Source: Streptomyces sp. NRRL S-31 (GTDB lineage Bacteria; Actinomycetota; Actinomycetes; Streptomycetales; Streptomycetaceae). Taken from it: a stretch of 64,000 nt of DNA. The position numbers were made by a program, and so were the translations under genes. The DNA is taken from contig NZ_JOCB01000039.1 in assembly GCF_000718775.1 (NCBI RefSeq), forward strand, positions 1 to 64,000, in the 5' to 3' direction. Positions 52,502 to 62,437 of the stretch are shown here, in pieces. Under the pieces are notes generated by a model. It was given only the letters and a program-made list of their open reading frames with translations, was not told the DNA's origin and searched no databases. Each line of letters starts with the position of its first letter. The first letter of the stretch is position 1.

Positions 52502-53356
52502 ATGAGAGACGTGCGGGACGAGGAGCCGGGGCAGCGGCAGCAGCGGCCGGAGGACGATCCGGGGACGGGCGTGGTGACCGCGTTCGGGCGGCAGTTGAAG
52601 CTGCTGCGGGTCCGGGCGGGGCTGGACCGGGTGGAGTTCGGCAGGCGGGTCGGATACTCGGCGGACACGGTGGCATCGATCGAGCAGGGGCGCCGCATTC
52701 CGCAGGCCCGTTTCATCGAGCGGGCGGACGAGGTGCTGGGTGCGGGAGGGCTGCTTGTGGCGCTGAAGGAGGAGGTGGCCAAGGCCCAGTACCCGGCCTT
52801 CTTTCGCGACATGGCGCGACTTGAAGCCAGGGCCACCGCGCTGAACCTCTACGCGATGTATGCGGTGCCCGGGCTGCTGCAGACCGAGGAGTACGCGCGT
52901 GCCGTCTTCCATATGCAACGGCCGCTGCTGACAGACGAAGTGATCGAGCAGCGACTCGAAGCGCGCATGGTGCGTCAGGAGATCTTCTGCCGACGCCCCG
53001 CTCCCCTGATGAGCTTCGTCATCGAGGAGGCGGTGCTGCGCAGGCCGATCGGTGGCGCAAAGGTCATGCGCGAGACGCTGGGACAGATCCTCGTCACCAG
53101 CCAGTCTAGAAACGTAGAGGTGCAGGTCATGCCGATCCAACGTGAGGACAACGCTGCATTGGGCGGCCCCTTTTCGTTGATCGACACTGACAAGGGGCAG
53201 CGCCTCGCGTACGCGGAAGTACAGGATCACAGCCGCATCTACACCGACGCTGCGTACGTGCGCACGCTTGAAGCCCGCTATGGCATCCTCCGATCACAGG
53301 CACTGACACCGAGCGAGTCACTTGCCTTTATCGAGCAACTGATGGGAGACACATGA
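52502..53356 (+). CDS. XRE-family regulator with DUF5753 domain
   Basis: A 284-aa protein: HTH at about residues 29-64 (QLKLLRVRAGLDRVEFGRRVGYSADTVASIEQGRRIPQ), then DUF5753 with PGLLQTEEYARAVFH and LRRPIGGAKVMRETLGQIL. ATG 52502 is used; a GTG three codons earlier (52493) is possible. It overlaps the DUF397 gene by 4 bp, the classical Streptomyces pair in which the DUF397 protein binds and antagonises the regulator. Confidence 0.93.
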   Translation: MRDVRDEEPGQRQQRPEDDPGTGVVTAFGRQLKLLRVRAGLDRVEFGRRVGYSADTVASIEQGRRIPQARFIERADEVLGAGGLLVALKEEVAKAQYPAFFRDMARLEARATALNLYAMYAVPGLLQTEEYARAVFHMQRPLLTDEVIEQRLEARMVRQEIFCRRPAPLMSFVIEEAVLRRPIGGAKVMRETLGQILVTSQSRNVEVQVMPIQREDNAALGGPFSLIDTDKGQRLAYAEVQDHSRIYTDAAYVRTLEARYGILRSQALTPSESLAFIEQLMGDT

Positions 53357-53559
53357 GCGTGCAGCGCAGCAAGGCGGCTGTGCCCGAAGCCGCTTGGATA
53401 AAGAGCAGCTACAGCACGGGTAACGGCGGCGAATGCGTCGAGGTCGCCGCGATCCCTGGAACCGTTCTCGTCAGGGACTCGAAGCGACCGGCAGTTGCCA
53501 GGCTCGTGATCGGCTCCGAAGCGTGGGACGGCTTTGTTCGGATGGCCGCCGGTCGCTGA
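53353..53559 (+). CDS. DUF397 protein
   Basis: 68 aa with the diagnostic WIKSSYSTGNGGECVEVA and VLVRDSKRP, ending in the conserved EAWDGFVRMA. It starts inside the regulator's stop (ATGA). Small cytoplasmic partner of the upstream XRE protein. Confidence 0.95.
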   Translation: MSVQRSKAAVPEAAWIKSSYSTGNGGECVEVAAIPGTVLVRDSKRPAVARLVIGSEAWDGFVRMAAGR

Positions 53560-53617
53560 CCGGTGGACGTACGACGAGCGGGACCCGGTACGCGCGTCGC
53601 ACCGGGCCCCGCCCGCC

Positions 53618-56600
53618 TCAGATCTCGTCCAGCCCCTCCTCCCGGCGGATCATCCGCCAGGCCGCGCGGCGGGCGCTGCGGTCGAGGTTGGACTTGAAGT
53701 CCCGGTCCGTGCCGAAGTACCGCTTGCCGAGGGTGTCGATGGTGGAGACGTGATCCATCATGTTCTCCTCGAACTTCTTGTCGAAGACGATGCCGAAGTT
53801 CTCCTCGTCGTTGACGAGGGCGGCGGCCCGGACCTTCGGGTCCTTCTTGGTGGCGTTGAAGGCCGGGAGGACGTCCTCCTCGGTGAACTCCGTGCCGAAC
53901 TTGGCGTTGAACTTCTCGATCAGCTCGGACAGCAGTGACTTCTCGGAGTCCTTCGCGCCGCCAGCCCCGTCCCCGAAGCCCTTGAGCTCGGCGGGACCCT
54001 CCGGGTTGAGGGACACGTCGTACTCGCCGGTCTTCTCGACGCGCAGGTGGCTGAGGTCCACCTCGCCTATGTCGACTCCGCCGTCCGCGAGGCGGGGGAG
54101 CCGGTTGAGCAGGTAGCGTCCGTAGAGGTACAGACGCTCCAACTCGGCGTCCTGGTACGGCACGATCTGGGCGAGGAAGCCGTACTTGCGGACGTAGTCG
54201 TTGAGGTTGGCCCGGAAGTCCTCGGCGGCCTCGACGTCGTCCTCCTCCTCGCTCTCCAGGAGGTGGGTGAAGCGGGTGACGGCGGGGGAGAGGAGCCGGT
54301 ACAGCTCGGCGTGCAGCTTCTCCCACTTGGGCTGGGAGCCGCCCGCCTTCTCCTGCGCCTCGAAGTACGCGGCGACGAACTCGTCCATGTCCTGCTCCGA
54401 GATGATCGGCGCGGACATGACGCGGCTCTGGGCCGAGTAGAGGAGGTTCGGGTCGGAGGGCAGGGTCTGCGCCTCCTCGAAGTACGGGCGGAACGCTTCC
54501 CTGATGTCCTCGGCGTCGTTGACGAAGTCCAGGACGGCGAGGTCGGCCTGGGACTTGCGTTCGGCGGTGCGGTTGAGGCGCGAGAGCGTCTGCACGGCGG
54601 CGATGCCGGTGAGCGTCTTGTTGACGTACATCGTCGTGAGGAGCGGCTGGTCGAAACCGGTCTGGTACTTCTCGGCGACGACGAGGATCCGGTACTCCTG
54701 CTGCCCCTTGCCGCCGGCCTTCGCCGCCTTGTCGTCGGCGCGGGTGTAGCCGAACGCCTTCGGCAGCGCGCTTTCCGACAGTCCGCCGTTCTCCTTGCTC
54801 TCGGTGGTCTCCTCGCCGTCGATGGTGAGGGATCCGGAGAAGGCGACCAGGACACCCAGGTCGGGGTACTTGGTGTCGTACTCGCGGTCGGCGATGTAAC
54901 TGCGGATGGCGCGTGCCATCTCCACGGCGGAGAGGCGGGAGGCCGTGACCACCATGGCCTTCGAACGTCCTCCGAGCCGGCCGCGGGTGTGGGCGACGAA
55001 GTGCTCGACGATCACCTGGGCGTGCTGGGAGACCGTGTGCTCGTGCATGAGCGCGAACCGGGCGAGCAGGCTGTTGGCCTTGGAGGGGTCGACCTCCTTC
55101 TCGTCGCGGTTGAGGTTCGCGAGCTTCCAGTAGGTGTTGTAGGTGACGTAGTTGCGCAGCGGGTCGAGGATGAAGCCTTCCTCGATGGCCTGGCGCATGG
55201 AGTAGGTGTGGAAGGGGCGGTAGACGGTCTTGCCGTTCTCCACGTCTTCCGTGCCGAAGAGTTCGAGCGTCTTGGACTTGGGCGTGGCGGTGAAGGCGAA
55301 GTAGGAGAGGTTGCCGGCCCGGGAGCGTGCCACCGCCTTCGCCTTGAGCTGGTCGTCCAGGGTGACCGTGGTCGCGCCCTCGTCGTCCGAGTCGGCGTCC
55401 AGGCCGAGGTCGCGCAGGGCGGACTTCACGGCGGTGGCGGCGTCACCGGACTGGGAGGAGTGCGCCTCGTCGACGATGATCGCGAAACGGCTGCCCTTGA
55501 TCTCGGTCGGGTTGCGCTTGATGTAGTCGAGCAGCGCCGGGAACGAGTGCAGGGTGACCGTGACGATCTTCCCGGTGTCCCGGGAGAGCGCGCGGGCGAG
55601 CTGCTCGCTCTTCGCCCCGTGCTTCTCGTCGACCTTTACGACCAGGCCGTCCGTCTGCGAGAAGCTGCCGACGGTCGCCGAGAGCTGGGCGTCCAGCGCG
55701 CGGCGGTCCGTGATGACGATGACCTTGTCGAAGACCGGCTCGCCGGGCTTGATACGGCCGTCGGCGAGGGCCTCGGGCCTGAGGGAGTGCGGATCTGTGC
55801 GGGCGTGCAGGTCGCTGAGGCGGTGGGCCAGCCAGCCGATGGTGTTCGACTTGCCGGAGCCGGCGGAGGCCATGACCAGGTAGTTCTGGCCGGCGCCGTG
55901 GACGGACGCGTGCGCGGTGAGCTTCCGGACCACGTCCCACTGGTGGAAGCGGGGGAAGATCGTCGACTTGGTGGTGCCGCCGCCGGGCGTCTTGTGTTTC
56001 TGCTGGTGCACGAAACGCTGGAGCAGGTCGAGCCAGTTGTCCCGCTCCCAGACCTGTTCCCAGAGGTAGGACGTGGCGTACGTGCCGTGGGCCGTGGGCG
56101 CCGGGTTTCCGGCCCCGCCGGGCTGGCCGGGGCCGTTCGAGCCGGTGTTGAAGGGCAGGAACTGCGTGCCCTTGCCGCGTAGTTGCGTGGCGACGAAGAC
56201 CAGGTCCGGGTCGACGGCGAAGTTCGCGATGACGCGCCGGGTGAAGATCAGCTCGGTGGGGTCCCGGTCGGTCCGGTACTGCTCCTTGGCCTGCTCGACA
56301 CCCTGCCCGGTCAGCGGGTTCTTCAACTCGGCCGTAGCAACGGGGATGCCGTTGAGGAAGAGGGTCAGGTCGAGCCGGTGACCCCAGTCGGCCTGCTTGG
56401 TGGCGTAGGGGAGTTCCCGGACGACGGTGAGACGGTTGGCCCGGTAGCCGTCGAGGACGGACTCGGCGGAGATGAGGTTGGGCTTGAAGTAGGCGACGCG
56501 GAGCCGCACACCGCGGTCCTTGACGCCGTTGCGGAGTACGTGCAGCAGCCCGTCATCGGCGATGGCCCGGTCGAGCCGCTGAGCGAAACCGCGCTGCGCC

Positions 56601-56800
56601 TCGTTGGGGTTGCCGCCGTAGACGGTGAGCAGTTCGTCCCACTCGTCGGGCTGGGTCGCGCCGATGAAGGTGAACAGCTCGTTGGTGTCCAGCCCGAGGT
56701 CGGGTCGGTAATCCTCGGGGTTCGCCTCCCGCCAGCCTCGCTCACAGAGCGCGGCAACGATGGCAGACCCGAAGGAGGACTCGTCGTGCACGGGGCTCAT
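53618..56800 (-). CDS. hsdR: Type I restriction enzyme R subunit
   Basis: A 1060-aa protein of full length. PD-(D/E)XK nuclease near the N-terminus (HRLDLTLFLNGIPVATAELKN, with Asp144, Glu158 and Lys160). SF2 translocase with Walker A ASAGSGKSN (311-319), DEAH in IIVDEAHSSQSG (444-447), SYFAFTATPKSKT and the motif VI region TLSRLNRTAERK. It cleaves unmethylated DNA after translocation in the R2M2S complex. Last gene of hsdM-hsdS-hsdR; ATG overlaps the hsdS stop by 4 bp. Confidence 0.97.
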   Translation of the reverse strand: MSPVHDESSFGSAIVAALCERGWREANPEDYRPDLGLDTNELFTFIGATQPDEWDELLTVYGGNPNEAQRGFAQRLDRAIADDGLLHVLRNGVKDRGVRLRVAYFKPNLISAESVLDGYRANRLTVVRELPYATKQADWGHRLDLTLFLNGIPVATAELKNPLTGQGVEQAKEQYRTDRDPTELIFTRRVIANFAVDPDLVFVATQLRGKGTQFLPFNTGSNGPGQPGGAGNPAPTAHGTYATSYLWEQVWERDNWLDLLQRFVHQQKHKTPGGGTTKSTIFPRFHQWDVVRKLTAHASVHGAGQNYLVMASAGSGKSNTIGWLAHRLSDLHARTDPHSLRPEALADGRIKPGEPVFDKVIVITDRRALDAQLSATVGSFSQTDGLVVKVDEKHGAKSEQLARALSRDTGKIVTVTLHSFPALLDYIKRNPTEIKGSRFAIIVDEAHSSQSGDAATAVKSALRDLGLDADSDDEGATTVTLDDQLKAKAVARSRAGNLSYFAFTATPKSKTLELFGTEDVENGKTVYRPFHTYSMRQAIEEGFILDPLRNYVTYNTYWKLANLNRDEKEVDPSKANSLLARFALMHEHTVSQHAQVIVEHFVAHTRGRLGGRSKAMVVTASRLSAVEMARAIRSYIADREYDTKYPDLGVLVAFSGSLTIDGEETTESKENGGLSESALPKAFGYTRADDKAAKAGGKGQQEYRILVVAEKYQTGFDQPLLTTMYVNKTLTGIAAVQTLSRLNRTAERKSQADLAVLDFVNDAEDIREAFRPYFEEAQTLPSDPNLLYSAQSRVMSAPIISEQDMDEFVAAYFEAQEKAGGSQPKWEKLHAELYRLLSPAVTRFTHLLESEEEDDVEAAEDFRANLNDYVRKYGFLAQIVPYQDAELERLYLYGRYLLNRLPRLADGGVDIGEVDLSHLRVEKTGEYDVSLNPEGPAELKGFGDGAGGAKDSEKSLLSELIEKFNAKFGTEFTEEDVLPAFNATKKDPKVRAAALVNDEENFGIVFDKKFEENMMDHVSTIDTLGKRYFGTDRDFKSNLDRSARRAAWRMIRREEGLDEI

Positions 56801-58062
56801 ACGGTTACTCCTTCGGTTGCGTTGCGTCCGCTGGCGGTGGTGACGTCGAACTGGCCGGTTACGGCGGCCGTGATCAAAGCTTGGCGGCGTTCAGTGGCCA
56901 GAGCTTCAGATTGCCTGACCGCTTCACGAAGCGGGCGCAATTTGGTGATCCATTCGCCGATCTCGCGTTGTTCTGTGTAAGGCACGGCAGGGATGGGGAT
57001 CCGCCCGAACTGCTCCCAGTTTCGGAAGTCGACTGCCCGCTCACGCGTGCTGGTTGCGAAGTTACCTAGGTATCCCTGGAGAGCCAGCAGGCGGAGGAGC
57101 CTGCTGAGGAAGCGGGAGTCGCCGTCACCCACGGGGACACACACGTGATATACGGGGCTGCAATTCCCGACGGCTTCGGAGGTTCCAATGGCTCCTGCGA
57201 ATCCATCAAGTCCGTGCACCACGACATCGCCCAGTCGGACGCTCTGTCCCTGTGGGTCTGTGGAAGCCGAGAGCGTATACCCCTCGGCCCGCCTCAGGCC
57301 TCGCTCGGTCACTTGCCCATCGCGGTAGGCAGTGATCACGCCTGCATTTGCGACGGCCGGGCGGACCACCTTGGTGAGGGCTCGACGGATGGGTAGCGCA
57401 GGATTACCCGCAGTGCGGTGTACCAGTTGGCTGAAGCCAACGTGTTGGAGAATGCGGCTGTCAATGCGCTCATCCAGGAGGGAAACGAGTTGGTGTTTCT
57501 TGGAAAGTAGGCCATCGATCTTGCTGATCTCAGTGTCCAGGAACTGGGTGATGCGTTGCTGTTCCTTTACTGAGGGAATCGGGATTTTGATCTCGCGCGC
57601 CATTTCTAGGTTGATCCGCGCGCGGGTCGAACCGCGAGTTAGCGTCGACACTTGATCGGATACGAACGTCGAGCTCAGCGCCCAAGCGGCGTAACGGTGA
57701 GTTAGTCGACTTTCGTTGAGTCGTGCACGGAAACAGTCGGCTTTGACGATGGCTGGCCCCAAGTTGTTCGGTGCCACGCAAGCTCGACCGACAGGATGGT
57801 TGCCATCGCCGAGTCCCGCAATGATCAAATCCCCGGGATGTACCTCATGGCGACGAAGGTTCTCGAAATAATGCAGTGGGATATAAGCGGAGTCTGCATC
57901 CTTGAACTGTGCAAGTCCGATATTTCCGAGGCGAATAACCCTTGCTCCATCGTCGGAGTAGTGACTGCTGGTGAGGGAGCTGCCGAAGGGGCCGTCAGTG
58001 ATTTCGTTGATGTAGCGCCTCAGTGCGATTTGAGGGAAAGCGACATTTGCTACCCAGGTCAT
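56797..58062 (-). CDS. hsdS: Type I restriction-modification specificity subunit
   Basis: A 421-aa protein with the standard duplicated plan: target recognition domain 1 (about 10-160), a conserved coiled linker (KEQQRITQFLDTEISKIDGLLSKKHQLVSLLDERIDSRI), target recognition domain 2 (about 225-360) and a second linker (YTEQREIGEWITKLRPL). It decides the sequence methylated by HsdM and cut by HsdR. The N-terminal half (57400-58060) is clearly less GC-rich than its neighbours, suggesting an acquired recognition domain. Overlaps both neighbours by 4 bp. Confidence 0.95.
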   Translation of the reverse strand: MTWVANVAFPQIALRRYINEITDGPFGSSLTSSHYSDDGARVIRLGNIGLAQFKDADSAYIPLHYFENLRRHEVHPGDLIIAGLGDGNHPVGRACVAPNNLGPAIVKADCFRARLNESRLTHRYAAWALSSTFVSDQVSTLTRGSTRARINLEMAREIKIPIPSVKEQQRITQFLDTEISKIDGLLSKKHQLVSLLDERIDSRILQHVGFSQLVHRTAGNPALPIRRALTKVVRPAVANAGVITAYRDGQVTERGLRRAEGYTLSASTDPQGQSVRLGDVVVHGLDGFAGAIGTSEAVGNCSPVYHVCVPVGDGDSRFLSRLLRLLALQGYLGNFATSTRERAVDFRNWEQFGRIPIPAVPYTEQREIGEWITKLRPLREAVRQSEALATERRQALITAAVTGQFDVTTASGRNATEGVTV

Positions 58063-60050
58063 CCGGTCACCTCAGCCAACAGCGCCTGAATCTCCGCTTC
58101 CAGAGTCTTCAGATCTGAGTCGATCGCCGCCAGTGGCCTCGGAGGCTGGTACACGTAGAAGTGGCGTGTGACCGGGAGTTCGTACCCCACCTTCGTCTTG
58201 CCATGGTCAACCCACGCATCCGGCACATGTGGGTGGACCTCCTGCTTCAGGTACACCTCGACGTCCTCACCCAACGGCACGTTCTCGTAGTCCCGAAGCT
58301 CTGCGTCCGGCTCAGGTTGCCCCTTGACGAGCTGCACCTCGCCCTCCGGATCCCGCACTCCGACGACCTCCCGCAGCGCCTTGTTGAACGGCGCCCCCGT
58401 CGGCCACGTCCCGCCGGCCTGCACCACCGCGTCCTTCAGCGCGAGCCAAGCCTCCTGCTTCGTGCCCCAGCTCGACCCCATCAGGGACTTGAAGGCGTCC
58501 GCCAGAACCGCGGCCTGCGGAAGCTTCTGGATCGCCTTGGACGCCTCCAGCGCCGCCAGCGTCTCCTCCGTCACCTCGAACCGCAGCTTCAGCGGACGCT
58601 CCACCGTGATCCGCTGGTAGCCGAAGTCCTCGTTGGCGAAGACCTTCACCTTGCCGTGCAGCGGGTGCTCCGCGTCCTCCACCACCGCCAGGGCCTCGCC
58701 GTACAGCTTGACCACCGTGGCGATGTGCTCCTTGCCCAGCGCCTTGCGCTTGTCGCCCAGCGACTTGCGCATCTTCTGCCACTGGTCGCGCGCGTCCAGC
58801 AGCACGACCTTGCCCTTGTGGTCCGGGCTCTTCCGGTTGGTCAGGATCCAGAAGTACGTCGAGATGCCGGTGTTGTAGAAGAGCTGGTCCGGGAGGGCCA
58901 CGATGCCCTCCAGCCAGTCGTTCTCCAGGATCCAGCGGCGGATCTCCGACTCGCCCGAGCCGGCCGCGCCCGTGAACAGGGGCGAGCCGTTGAAGACGAT
59001 CGCGAGGCGCGAACCACCCACGCCGTTCACGTCCACCGGCTTCATCTTCGAGATCATGTGCTGAAGGAACAGCAGCGAGCCGTCGTTGATGCGCGGCAGA
59101 CCCGCACCGAAGCGGCCGACCTCCCCCAGCGCCTTGTGCTCGTGCTCGACCTCGTCCTTGACTTTCTTCCACTCCACGCCGAACGGCGGGTTGGCCAGCA
59201 TGTAGTCGAAGGTCTTCCGGGCGTGCCCGTCGTCGGAGAAGGAGTTGCCGAAGGCGATGTTCTCCGGGTCCTGGCCCTTGATCATCAGGTCGGACCGGCA
59301 GATCGCCCACGACTCGGGGTTGAGCTCCTGCCCGTACACCTCCACCGTGGCGTCCGGGTTCAGTTCCTTGATGAGGTCGTCCATCGCGGAGAGCATGCCG
59401 CCCGTGCCGCAGGCCGGGTCGAGGACCGTGCGCACCGCACCCGGCAACTGCAACGCGTCACCGTCCGGCGCGACCAGCAGCCGCACCATGAGCTGGATGA
59501 CCTCACGCGGCGTGAAGTGCTCACCGGCCGTCTCGTTGGACTGCTCGGCGAAGCGGCGGATCAGCTCCTCGAAGATGTAGCCCATGTTGTGGTTGGGCAC
59601 GATCTCGGGGCGCAGGTCCAGGTCCGTGAACTTGCCGATGACCTGGTAGAGCAGCCCGGCGCCGTCCAGCCGCTTGATCTGCTGGGCGAACTCGAAGCGG
59701 TCCAGCACACCCCGTGCGTTGTCCGAGAAGGCCCCCACGTACACCATGAGGTTCTTCGCCGCGTTCTGCGGGTCGTCCGCGATCTTCTTCAGCGTCAGGC
59801 TGGACCGGTTGTAGAAAGAGTGGCCCGAGGCCCGGCGCAGGAAGCGGTCCGGGTCGATGCCGCTGTCCTTGTGCTGCTCCGCGATCTCCGCGACCTTCTC
59901 GCGGGTCGGCGTCAGCACGCACTCCAGTCGCCGCAGCACGGTGAACGGCAGGATGACCTTGCCGTAGTCGGACTGCTTGTAGTCCCCCCGTAGGAGGTCG
60001 GCGACGGACCATGCGTGGTTCGCCAACTCCGTGTGCTTGCTGCTGTTCAA
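58059..60050 (-). CDS. hsdM: Type I restriction-modification N6-adenine methyltransferase subunit
   Basis: 663 aa. N-terminal HsdM helical domain (NHAWSVADLLRGDYKQSDYGKVILPFTVLRRLE), SAM motif I TVLDPACGTGGML (209-220) and catalytic NPPF (287-290). It methylates adenine as M2S and forms the restriction complex with HsdR. TTG 60050 is chosen because the product then begins exactly like its relatives (xNSSKHTELANHAW) and GGGGAT precedes it; longer starts up to 60137 are less likely. The C-terminus has an extended coiled helix typical of this subfamily. Confidence 0.95.
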   Translation of the reverse strand: MNSSKHTELANHAWSVADLLRGDYKQSDYGKVILPFTVLRRLECVLTPTREKVAEIAEQHKDSGIDPDRFLRRASGHSFYNRSSLTLKKIADDPQNAAKNLMVYVGAFSDNARGVLDRFEFAQQIKRLDGAGLLYQVIGKFTDLDLRPEIVPNHNMGYIFEELIRRFAEQSNETAGEHFTPREVIQLMVRLLVAPDGDALQLPGAVRTVLDPACGTGGMLSAMDDLIKELNPDATVEVYGQELNPESWAICRSDLMIKGQDPENIAFGNSFSDDGHARKTFDYMLANPPFGVEWKKVKDEVEHEHKALGEVGRFGAGLPRINDGSLLFLQHMISKMKPVDVNGVGGSRLAIVFNGSPLFTGAAGSGESEIRRWILENDWLEGIVALPDQLFYNTGISTYFWILTNRKSPDHKGKVVLLDARDQWQKMRKSLGDKRKALGKEHIATVVKLYGEALAVVEDAEHPLHGKVKVFANEDFGYQRITVERPLKLRFEVTEETLAALEASKAIQKLPQAAVLADAFKSLMGSSWGTKQEAWLALKDAVVQAGGTWPTGAPFNKALREVVGVRDPEGEVQLVKGQPEPDAELRDYENVPLGEDVEVYLKQEVHPHVPDAWVDHGKTKVGYELPVTRHFYVYQPPRPLAAIDSDLKTLEAEIQALLAEVTG

Positions 60051-60166
60051 CTGGATCCCCGGATTCCTTCCGAAATGTCCCAACCCCACCGCCCGGGCCG
60101 AGCCCAGCCGAGTCGATCGGCCGGGACGGTCCGACAAGTGTGGTCTATGTGTGAGAGGCCATGTGC

Positions 60167-62386
60167 CTAATGGGGCGAAACGCCACCCCGTCCGCCCGCC
60201 TCCGCCGCCCCCGACGCCTCCCGCGCCGGCAGCAACTGCCCGCCCGTGAGCCCGCCCGCCAGCAGCCGTGCCGTCTCCTCGGCCAGCCGTGTCGCCCGCT
60301 GGACCTCCGCTCGCAGTTCGTGCACGTGCCGGAACGCCTCCCCGTACCGCCGCTGCTCCTCCAGCGGCAGCAGCGGCACACGCAGCCGGCCCGGGCTGAC
60401 CGTCAGAACCGTGCTGCCGGTCGACGCGCCCGCGATGTTCTCCTCCGCGCCCAGGAACCCGGCGAGGAACCAGGCGTCCAGGCGTGCCGGGTCCGGCCGG
60501 AAGAGGTGGACGTGGGGGCCGAGCAGCGCGCCGGCGTCCGCCTCGTCCGCCACCCGGGCCATCGGACCGTCCGTGCTCGCGACCGCCCGTACGAGGACGT
60601 CACCGACGGCGATCACGGGTGCCGTCTCGTCGCACAGCCCCATCGGGTCCCCGGTGGGACCTGACCCGGTCGCGATGTCGGAGCCGGTGAGCACCGGCCG
60701 TGTCTCGGGCCTCCCGCCCCCGCCGGTCCCGCCGCTCGCGGCCTGCGCGCGGGTGCGCACGCTGTCCGGCAGGTTCCGCAGCAGGGTGAGCGCTCCGCCG
60801 CGCGTGAGGTCGGACGCGGTCGCCGTCCGCCACTGGCGGGCCGTGGCGCCCGCGGTGCTCCACGCCTCCTGACCGGCCGTCCTCCCCAGGGACCTCGCGG
60901 CCTCGACGAGACTCCGGCGGGTGGCGTCGACCTCGGCCGACAGTTCCGCCGGGTCGATCTCGGCCCGTGACGCCCGTACGAGTCGCGCCGGCGTAAGGTC
61001 CACCACGTCGTCGAGCAGGTCCACGACCCCGACGGCGTGCGCGACGCCGGGCTCGCCCTCGAATGTGTCAGGGCTCTCCGTGAACGCCCGCCAGGCGTCC
61101 AGTGCGCGCGCTGTGATCCCGTCCCAGTCCGGGGCGGCGGGTCTGCTTCCACCCCGCATTCGCCCGCTCACGGTCGCCGTCCTGCCGTGTCCGGCCGCCG
61201 TCGCCGCGTCCGCCGCCGTGTCGACGAAGAGGACCGACTTGCGTTCCGGGCCGCCCGGTTCGGGCCGTTGCAGCACCCAGATCTGGAGGCCGACGTGCAG
61301 CGGCACCGACGCGCCGGCCGGCAGGGCGATCACCGCGCGCAAGGCGCCGCTGCGGACGAGTTCTGCCCGTACGCGGCGGCCCGACGAGCGGCCTGCGGTG
61401 GCCGGCGGGAGGAGCAGGGCGGCATGGCCGCCGGGAGTGAGGTGGGAGAGGGCGTGCTGTACCCAGGCCAGTTCCGATTCGGCGCGGGGCGGTACACCGT
61501 ACGCCCAGCGGGGGTCGTAGGCGAGTTCGTCGTGGCCCCAGTCGCGGTCGCCGAAGGGCGGGTTGCACAGGACGGCGTCGGCGAGCAGGCCGGGGAAGGC
61601 GTCGGCGCGGAGACTGTCGGCGGCGCGGACGGTGACCGTGGCCTCGGGGGCCGTCAGCATCAGGCTCACGGCGCTGCGGCGGGCCTGCACGGGAAGTGTG
61701 TCCTGGCCGTACAGCTCGCTCGCGCCCCTGAGGGCGGCGGCTGCCAGGAGGGTGCCGCTGCCGCAGGCCGGGTCGAGGACGCGGGCGGGGGAGCCGGGGA
61801 TCAGGCGGGCGAGCAGGTCGGCGAGCGGGGCGGGGGTCTGGTAGGCGCCGGATGCGGCGCTGTCCTCCAGTTCCCGTTCCGCGAGCACGGCCAGCGCGGC
61901 CTGGCCGCCCTCGTCGCGTACACACGCGTACAGCGCGCGCAGCACCGGCGCGTCGCCCGGCTCGTAACGGACGGCCTCCGCGGCCGGTACGGCGTCGGCT
62001 GCCGCGGCCGCGTCCCGCTGCGCGCGGGTCGCGAGGTCCGCGTCCGGCAGTCGTACGGCGGCCGTCAGCTCCTCCGGCGAGCGGCCGGCCGCGGCGAGGA
62101 CGAGCAGCAGCAGGTCCTCCGGTGTGCCGCCGCCGTCCTGTGCGTGCAGGCGCAGCGTCGTGCGCAGTTCCTCCGACGGGCTCGCGGCCGAGGTGTGCCC
62201 ACGGGAGGCGAGCCAGGCGCGCACGGCCTCCAGGTCGTACAGCGGGCTGCTGTCCGTGCCACCGGACGGCGCCGGGAAGTCGTCGTGCCGACGGCGCCAG
62301 TTGCTGACCGTGGCGCGTGTGACGCCCGCGATGCGGGAGATGTCGGCGGCGGTCACCTGGGCGGGTGACGCGGATGACTGGGGCAT
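60167..62386 (-). CDS. N6-adenine DNA methylase fused to an N-terminal HTH and C-terminal specificity-like region
   Basis: 739 aa. Residues 10-62 form a DNA-binding domain (VTAADISRIAGVTRATVSNWRRRHDDFPAP, then YDLEAVRAWLASRG). The methylase core has VLDPACGSGTLL (203-214) and CNPPFGD (274-280). The C-terminal part, from about 560, resembles a half HsdS (VLTGSDIA, GDVLVRAVAS, a FRPDPARLDAWFLAGFL block and LPLEEQRRYGEAFRHVHELRAEVQ, an HsdS-type helix). So modification and recognition lie on one chain, with no matching nuclease gene. ATG 62386. A palindrome 52-77 bp upstream may be bound by its own HTH. Confidence 0.9.
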   Translation of the reverse strand: MPQSSASPAQVTAADISRIAGVTRATVSNWRRRHDDFPAPSGGTDSSPLYDLEAVRAWLASRGHTSAASPSEELRTTLRLHAQDGGGTPEDLLLLVLAAAGRSPEELTAAVRLPDADLATRAQRDAAAAADAVPAAEAVRYEPGDAPVLRALYACVRDEGGQAALAVLAERELEDSAASGAYQTPAPLADLLARLIPGSPARVLDPACGSGTLLAAAALRGASELYGQDTLPVQARRSAVSLMLTAPEATVTVRAADSLRADAFPGLLADAVLCNPPFGDRDWGHDELAYDPRWAYGVPPRAESELAWVQHALSHLTPGGHAALLLPPATAGRSSGRRVRAELVRSGALRAVIALPAGASVPLHVGLQIWVLQRPEPGGPERKSVLFVDTAADAATAAGHGRTATVSGRMRGGSRPAAPDWDGITARALDAWRAFTESPDTFEGEPGVAHAVGVVDLLDDVVDLTPARLVRASRAEIDPAELSAEVDATRRSLVEAARSLGRTAGQEAWSTAGATARQWRTATASDLTRGGALTLLRNLPDSVRTRAQAASGGTGGGGRPETRPVLTGSDIATGSGPTGDPMGLCDETAPVIAVGDVLVRAVASTDGPMARVADEADAGALLGPHVHLFRPDPARLDAWFLAGFLGAEENIAGASTGSTVLTVSPGRLRVPLLPLEEQRRYGEAFRHVHELRAEVQRATRLAEETARLLAGGLTGGQLLPAREASGAAEAGGRGGVSPH

Positions 62387-62437
62387 AGGTGCGGTCCTGG
62401 GCCTCTCGGAAGCGGACGTAAACAACTTACAGCACCC

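Noticed and set aside
54047..56182. 711-codon plus-strand frame within hsdR
   Set aside because: Shadow of the translocase gene.
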